Of a stretch of DNA of 9,335 nt, positions 6,455 to 9,335 are shown one piece after another. A model generated the notes under the pieces. The model was not told the DNA's origin. It made no database searches and was given only the letters and a program-made list of their open reading frames with translations. Where the stretch lies: the NCBI GenBank assembly GCA_010671975.1, contig JAAHIA010000005.1, forward strand, positions 1 through 9,335. The letters run 5' to 3'. The stretch's first letter is position 1; each line of letters opens with the position of its first letter. A program made the position numbers and the translations under genes. This stretch comes from Leptolyngbya sp. SIO4C1. Its GTDB lineage: Bacteria > Cyanobacteriota > Cyanobacteriia > Phormidesmidales > Phormidesmidaceae.

Positions 6455-6958
6455 ATGAAGTCCATCCGTAAGATAGTACTTATTGCGCTGTTAGCAAGCA
6501 GTGCCTTCGCGGCCGACAGCGTTGCCAGCGACTACTGCTACATGGAAACTGCTGAAGGCGAATACATTTCTCTCAACGACCTTTGCCGCCCCCCCTCACC
6601 GGCTGAGCGCACTGACTCAGAAGCCCTGCCGCCTCAGCGAGAGACCCCCGTGCGCACCTCGACCCCGGCTCAGTCAACCAGCTCTCCAGCACAGCCCCTG
6701 AGCGATTCCGAAGCTGAGCTCTCCCCTGACGCCGATGAAGAGACACCCGAGACGCCTGAGGCTGAGATGCCGGAGGATGCCGAGCCTACTGAAACCTCGG
6801 ACCCGACCGAGGCCGACCCGTCAGACCCCCCAAACCTGTCAGAGCCATCTGATACTGACTCGTCAGACGCCCCAGACTCATCCGAACCTAACTCCCTCGA
6901 ACCTGATGAGACAGATGCTAACTCCCTTGAAAACGAAGTCGATGACGATCTGCCATAG
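6455..6958 (+). CDS. Small secreted acidic protein with a two-cysteine head
   Basis: I do not recognise a named family. From ATG 6455 the protein has 167 residues. Residues 1-19 are a clear Sec signal peptide (MKSIRKIVLIALLASSAFA, then AD). The mature head DYCYMETAEGEYISLNDLC (27-44 in part) has two cysteines, C28 and C44, that could form a disulfide; a C-[YF]-M ... L-x-x-L-C pattern is, to my memory, common in small exported cyanobacterial proteins. The rest (about 46-167) is low-complexity Pro/Ser/Thr/Asp/Glu: 33 of the last 87 residues are acidic and no Lys or Arg occurs after residue 67. It is surely disordered and may bind cations. An upstream in-frame ATG at 6374 would run through the hairpin and hide the signal peptide, so I rejected it. 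The ribosome site is weak. Confidence 0.75.
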   Translation: MKSIRKIVLIALLASSAFAADSVASDYCYMETAEGEYISLNDLCRPPSPAERTDSEALPPQRETPVRTSTPAQSTSSPAQPLSDSEAELSPDADEETPETPEAEMPEDAEPTETSDPTEADPSDPPNLSEPSDTDSSDAPDSSEPNSLEPDETDANSLENEVDDDLP

Positions 6959-7011
6959 TCAAACTGCGGCTTGCTTTGAGGATGATTGAGCCCAAATCCG
7001 CTAGCCGCGTA

Positions 7012-7020
7012 TGCTATTCT
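7012..7020 (+). promoter_or_regulatory. Extended -10 promoter of the tRNA-Pro gene
   Basis: TGCTATTCT at 7012-7020 fits an extended -10 (TGn then TATTCT, four of six to consensus). It predicts a start near 7027, about 15 bases before the tRNA. No clear -35 is seen. This is a likely but unproven assignment. Confidence 0.4.
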
Positions 7021-7041
7021 AGATAAGCGCATTTAGCGCAG

Positions 7042-7115
7042 CGGGGCGTAGCGCAGCTTGGTAGCGCACCACTTTGGGGTAGTGGGGGTCGTGGGTTCAA
7101 ATCCCGCCGCTCCGA
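7042..7115 (+). tRNA. tRNA-Pro (anticodon GGG)
   Basis: The 74 bases fold into a full cloverleaf. Acceptor stem CGGGGCG (7042-7048) pairs with CGCTCCG (7108-7114) with one G-T pair. The D stem is GCGC/GCGC, the anticodon stem CCACT/AGTGG with loop TTGGGGT, giving U33, anticodon GGG and G37 as expected for proline tRNAs. The T stem GTGGG/CCCGC holds the loop TTCAAAT. The discriminator is A7115 and CCA is not encoded. It reads CCC (and CCU) codons. Confidence 0.96.
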
Positions 7116-7145
7116 TCAGGGTTTCAGCCCTCATATCAACGGTTT

Positions 7146-7172
7146 CAAGCGCTCTCTACCTGAGGGCGCTTG
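7146..7172 (+). terminator. Possible terminator hairpin after tRNA-Pro
   Basis: CAAGCGCTCT (7146-7155) pairs with AGGGCGCTTG (7163-7172) over ten positions with one G-T pair and a 7-base loop, about 30 bases past the tRNA. The following bases are TGCTATGT, not a real T-tract, so it is a weak terminator at best. Confidence 0.35.
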
Positions 7173-7432
7173 TGCTATGTGAGGCTTCCTCGGCTGCTGG
7201 TGTAGCCCAGCATTCGAGCGGCTTGGTGGGGCTGTCCAGCCCATCGCCTGGCGGACCAAAATGGACGCAGACAGGCATAATTGTTGGCATGACGGCTCGA
7301 CGGCAAACCTGCTGGGGAAGGGAGCCTGCTTTCTGGTGACAACGGCGACAGAGCGGCTGCAGGTGTTGTATGTGAGTCATGCGCTGATTGATCAGTTCTC
7401 TCGGAAAAGGGAATCTTGCAAGAATTGGGTGA
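7173..7432 (+). pseudogene. Probable decayed N-terminal part of the actin-like gene
   Basis: No intact gene is visible here. One plus frame is open from about 7183 and on to a TGA at 7471-7473. It contains DGSTANLLGKGACFL (near 7291-7335) and LQVLYVSHALIDQFSRKR (near 7354-7407), whose order (Asp-Gly-Ser-Thr stretch, then a short strand and a helix) resembles the start of ParM/StbA-type proteins. Its NWV (about 7423-7431) would then continue into the next frame as EYQCVFTGMADP (7433 on) after a one-base shift. Thus these bases may be the missing N-terminus, with one or more frameshifts. The match is weak and the start cannot be placed. Antisense open frames here look like chance. Confidence 0.35.
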
Positions 7433-7456
7433 GAATATCAGTGTGTCTTTACTGGC

Positions 7457-8239
7457 ATGGCAGACCCTCGTGACGCGTCTGGCGGGACACTGGCGATCGC
7501 ACAAAAAGGCGACTCCGGTCTGGCCCTGCCCAAACGCGATCGCGCCGTCTACAAAATCCTGGCCACCCTAGGGGTGATCGCTGAAAAGACCAGCTCTGGA
7601 GAAGCATCTGCAGAAGCAGGCTATGAGTTTGAAGCCCAGCTTGGGCTGCTGCTGCCGCTGGAGGAATACTGGCAGGACCGCAAGGAGCTGAAAGCCCAGA
7701 TTCAGGGCGCGATCGCAAACTTCGGCTTCCGAGGCAAAGCCCTGTTCGGGCACCTGGCGCGGATTGAAATGCAGCCGGAGGGAGCTGGTCTGTATCTGGC
7801 GAAGGGATTGCAGCTGGCTCGGGCTGGGATGACCATTCGCGATCGCACCGTTGTCGTCCTGATGTTTGGCCATCGCAATCTATCCATCCTCACCTTCGAG
7901 AAGGGCAGCACGCCTCAGGAGATGAATAGCACCTCCCAGGGGCCAGGGTTTGTGGAATACCTGAAGCAGTGTGCGACGGAGCTGCCTGCGATCGCGCCGG
8001 ACGATCCGGCCCTGCTGGAGGCGGTGTTGGGGGGACATGAGACGTTCCGTATTCCAGGACGACGAGAGTCGCTTGATTTATTAAAGGTCAGCGGCTATGC
8101 CCGTGAGTTTTATCTAGATCGGGTGAACCAGTTTCTGGTGGAGTGGCTACCGTCAGTGGAGGTAGATGTGATTGTGGGGGGGGTGCCGCCTATTTCATTC
8201 GAGGGGAGCTGGCCCAGTTTTTTGAGCAGCGGGGGCTGA
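7457..8239 (+). CDS. ParM/StbA-family actin-like protein, frameshifted (N-terminal and central part)
   Basis: This open frame of 260 residues covers most of an actin-like ATPase of the ParM/StbA type; such proteins form dynamic filaments, best known for moving plasmids. Family-like segments are LPKRDRAVYKILATLGVIAE (24-43), LGLLLPLEEY (62-71), NFGFRGKAL (88-96) and VVVLMFGHRNLSILTF (132-147), the counterpart of the second phosphate loop. The frame then reads VEVDVIVGG (234-242), the expected adenosine-binding strand, but at the run of eight Gs (8176-8183) it passes into an unrelated tail VPPISFEG... and stops at 8239. The proper continuation is in the -1 frame. The phosphate-1 loop (DxGxxxxK) is missing from the N-terminus, and ATG 7457 has no ribosome site; the frame is open from 7433. 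So the true start was probably upstream and is lost. As written, this cannot be a working actin fold. Confidence 0.72.
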   Translation: MADPRDASGGTLAIAQKGDSGLALPKRDRAVYKILATLGVIAEKTSSGEASAEAGYEFEAQLGLLLPLEEYWQDRKELKAQIQGAIANFGFRGKALFGHLARIEMQPEGAGLYLAKGLQLARAGMTIRDRTVVVLMFGHRNLSILTFEKGSTPQEMNSTSQGPGFVEYLKQCATELPAIAPDDPALLEAVLGGHETFRIPGRRESLDLLKVSGYAREFYLDRVNQFLVEWLPSVEVDVIVGGVPPISFEGSWPSFLSSGG

Positions 8240-8406
8240 CGCCCCAGATCACTTGGGCGGATTCGTTACGACAGGAGATGACGGACGTCTTGCGGGGGGA
8301 GCCTGGCACGGCTGAACCGGATCTGATCACCAGTGTGCGATGGGCGGATGTGTATGGGCTGTTTAAGGCGTTTATGTACAACGGTACTCCGGCGAAGAAG
8401 CGCTAG
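8182..8406 (+). pseudogene. C-terminal part of the frameshifted ParM/StbA-like gene
   Basis: From the G-run the -1 frame reads GAAYFIRGELAQFFEQRGLT and continues through WADSLRQEMTDVLRGEP, RWADVYGLFKAFMYNG and TPAKKR to TAG 8404-8406. Joined to VDVIVGG of the upstream frame it gives VIVGGGAAYF, a good adenosine motif of the actin-like family, followed by the usual C-terminal helices. The join needs one extra G (nine instead of eight), loss of two, or a -1 ribosomal slip on the G run. The open frame reaches back to 8143, but the part before the run is not coding in this frame. Confidence 0.72.
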
Positions 8407-8451
8407 TGGGTATGGTAAGCATTGGGTTGTTGAAGGGGAGGGTTCAGGCAG

Positions 8452-8982
8452 ATGACCAGTCAACGGGAAACGAAGGCGCGGATTCAGTACTCTAGCCGGG
8501 ATGCGTTGGATGTGGCGGTGATTGACTATTGCCGGGGGCAATCGCGCCATGACCTGCATCATCGAACGCGCCAGGCGTTGAATGGGTTTTATGGGCCGTT
8601 TGCGATGGCGGCGGTGGATGCATCGGCGGGGGAGGTGCGACGGCAGGCATTGCGATCGATTCGGCAGTTGACAGCGCAGATTTTGGAGATTCAGGAGCAG
8701 TTTTTGCCGGAGTTATTGGGGTTGGAGGCCGGGTTGGGCGGGCCATCGTTGGGGACGGCTCGGCTGGTGGTTAGGAATGGTAGCGGGGGTGTGATGACTA
8801 AAGAGCGGGTTGATGCGATCGCGCCTGGAAAGTTGGAGGTTGCGATCGCGGACTCAACGACACCCACAGCCATAGAACGGGCTGCTGACTCAGGGCCGGT
8901 AGACAGACAGCTGCGAGCCTTCCTGGGGGAAGATGCAGCAATTATGGCGAGGCTAAATCCCTTTATTAATGATTTGACGTGA
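8452..8982 (+). CDS. Unknown protein, second gene of the actin-like cassette
   Basis: I do not recognise this 176-residue protein. It has no signal peptide, membrane segment or cysteine pair. Residues 14-55 (SRDALDVAVIDYCRGQSRHD then LHHRTRQALNGFYGPFAMAA) and 60-90 (basic, helical, RRQALRSIRQLTAQILEIQE) look like packed helices. The middle (95-145) is Gly/Ala/Thr-rich and probably a flexible linker. The end DRQLRAFLGEDAAIMARLNP (151-170) is another helix pair. A strong Shine-Dalgarno sequence AAGGGGAGG ends about nine bases before the ATG. The gene lies 45 bases after the actin-like gene and overlaps the next by four bases, so they should be one operon. By position it could be the DNA-binding or adaptor partner of the actin-like protein; this is inference only. 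Confidence 0.75.
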   Translation: MTSQRETKARIQYSSRDALDVAVIDYCRGQSRHDLHHRTRQALNGFYGPFAMAAVDASAGEVRRQALRSIRQLTAQILEIQEQFLPELLGLEAGLGGPSLGTARLVVRNGSGGVMTKERVDAIAPGKLEVAIADSTTPTAIERAADSGPVDRQLRAFLGEDAAIMARLNPFINDLT

Positions 8983-9245
8983 AGCCTTCTCAGACCAGAG
9001 TACCGATCTCCGTGGACCGCAAGACGGCAGAACAGATTGCGGGGACGGCTGTGCTGCTATTGGAGCGGTTTTGTGGGGATCAGCCCAGAGGACAGCGGGT
9101 GTTTGAAGGGAAACAGTTTTATACGATTGTGGAGCGAGGACAGGATTTGAATATTGAGTTTAAGGGGGATGCAACCCATCTGCCGGAGACGATTTTGATG
9201 TTGCGGACCTTAGTGGTGCAGAAAACTAAGTTGGTCTCAGCCTGA
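8979..9245 (+). CDS. Small unknown protein, third gene of the actin-like cassette
   Basis: This 88-residue protein is not recognised. Its GTG start overlaps the stop of the preceding gene in GTGA, the standard sign of coupled translation. It starts RVPISVDRKTAEQIAGTAV (7-25), a strand followed by a helix that recalls the opening of ribbon-helix-helix DNA-binding proteins. The second half, however, is strand-rich (QFYTIVERGQDLNIEFKG, 46-63) before a final helix ETILMLRTLVVQKTK (70-84), which does not fit that fold. No signal or membrane segment. It is followed by a terminator at 9273. It may work with the 176-residue protein. Confidence 0.7.
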   Translation: MKPSQTRVPISVDRKTAEQIAGTAVLLLERFCGDQPRGQRVFEGKQFYTIVERGQDLNIEFKGDATHLPETILMLRTLVVQKTKLVSA

Positions 9246-9272
9246 GAAACGAGTGATCCTATCGAACTCAAT

Positions 9273-9303
9273 GCGGCAGTCCAACTGTCGCTGCTTTTTC
9301 TTT
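9273..9303 (+). terminator. Intrinsic terminator of the actin-like cassette
   Basis: GCGGCAG (9273-9279) pairs with CTGTCGC (9285-9291) over seven positions including one G-T pair, with a 5-base loop, and is followed by TGCTTTTTCTTT (9292-9303). It is 27 bases past the last stop codon and would close the three-gene transcript. Nothing is recognised in the last bases, 9304-9335. Confidence 0.55.
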
Positions 9304-9335
9304 GAGGCACAAGCAGGCGGCGGACTGTAGGTCGG

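Noticed and set aside
6670..7032. Antisense Ser/Gly-rich open frame opposite the acidic protein
   Set aside because: It is the mirror of the Asp/Glu/Pro/Ser repeats on the plus strand and has no ribosome site or family pattern.
7058..7339. Plus-strand frame that starts inside tRNA-Pro
   Set aside because: Its first part is the tRNA itself, and the rest shows no family pattern; chance open frame.
7156..7504. Minus-strand open frames after the tRNA
   Set aside because: Composition is irregular and there are no motifs; they lie opposite the probable decayed start of the actin-like gene.

Overview
The window looks like a cyanobacterial chromosome. It carries psaK (a photosystem I subunit), an rpoZ of the cyanobacterial type, a DUF1818 gene (a family I know only from cyanobacteria and plants) and at least fourteen copies of the cyanobacterial HIP1 octamer GCGATCGC. 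No species can be named from the sequence alone.

Layout, left to right. (1) 1-75 may be the tail of a plus-strand gene that starts outside the window. (2) On the minus strand, a site-2-type membrane metalloprotease with a C-terminal CBS region (205-1401) ends in a clear intrinsic terminator at 97-134. (3) An AT-rich repeat tract (1520-1590) follows, then psaK on the minus strand (1595-1867), which diverges from trpF on the plus strand (1990-2640). (4) A SAM-dependent methyltransferase (2644-3738, minus) converges on trpF with a 3-base gap. (5) Plus-strand cluster rpoZ (3920-4144), an exported protein of unknown function (about 4146-4667) and a DUF1818 protein (about 4648-5016) are packed with touching or overlapping ends, which suggests one translationally coupled operon. 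(6) Next come an M15-type D-Ala-D-Ala peptidase with three exact-period 78-residue repeats (5146-6324) and a small secreted, very acidic protein (6455-6958). (7) tRNA-Pro(GGG) is at 7042-7115.

(8) The accessory-looking part is 7260-9303, right after the tRNA. It holds an actin-like ParM/StbA-family gene broken by a frameshift at a run of eight Gs (8176-8183) and apparently also at its N-terminus. Two co-oriented genes of unknown function follow (8452-8982 and 8979-9245, four-base overlap), then a hairpin plus T-tract terminator at 9273-9303. In ParM systems the filament-forming actin is encoded beside a small DNA-binding adaptor, so the two unknown proteins are candidate adaptors; this is inference. 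Seven of the fourteen HIP1 sites fall in this 1.5-kb stretch, so it does not look like a recent arrival from outside cyanobacteria.

The most interesting points are the broken actin-like three-gene cassette, the repeat-bearing wall peptidase without a visible signal peptide, and the acidic secreted protein with a two-cysteine head.
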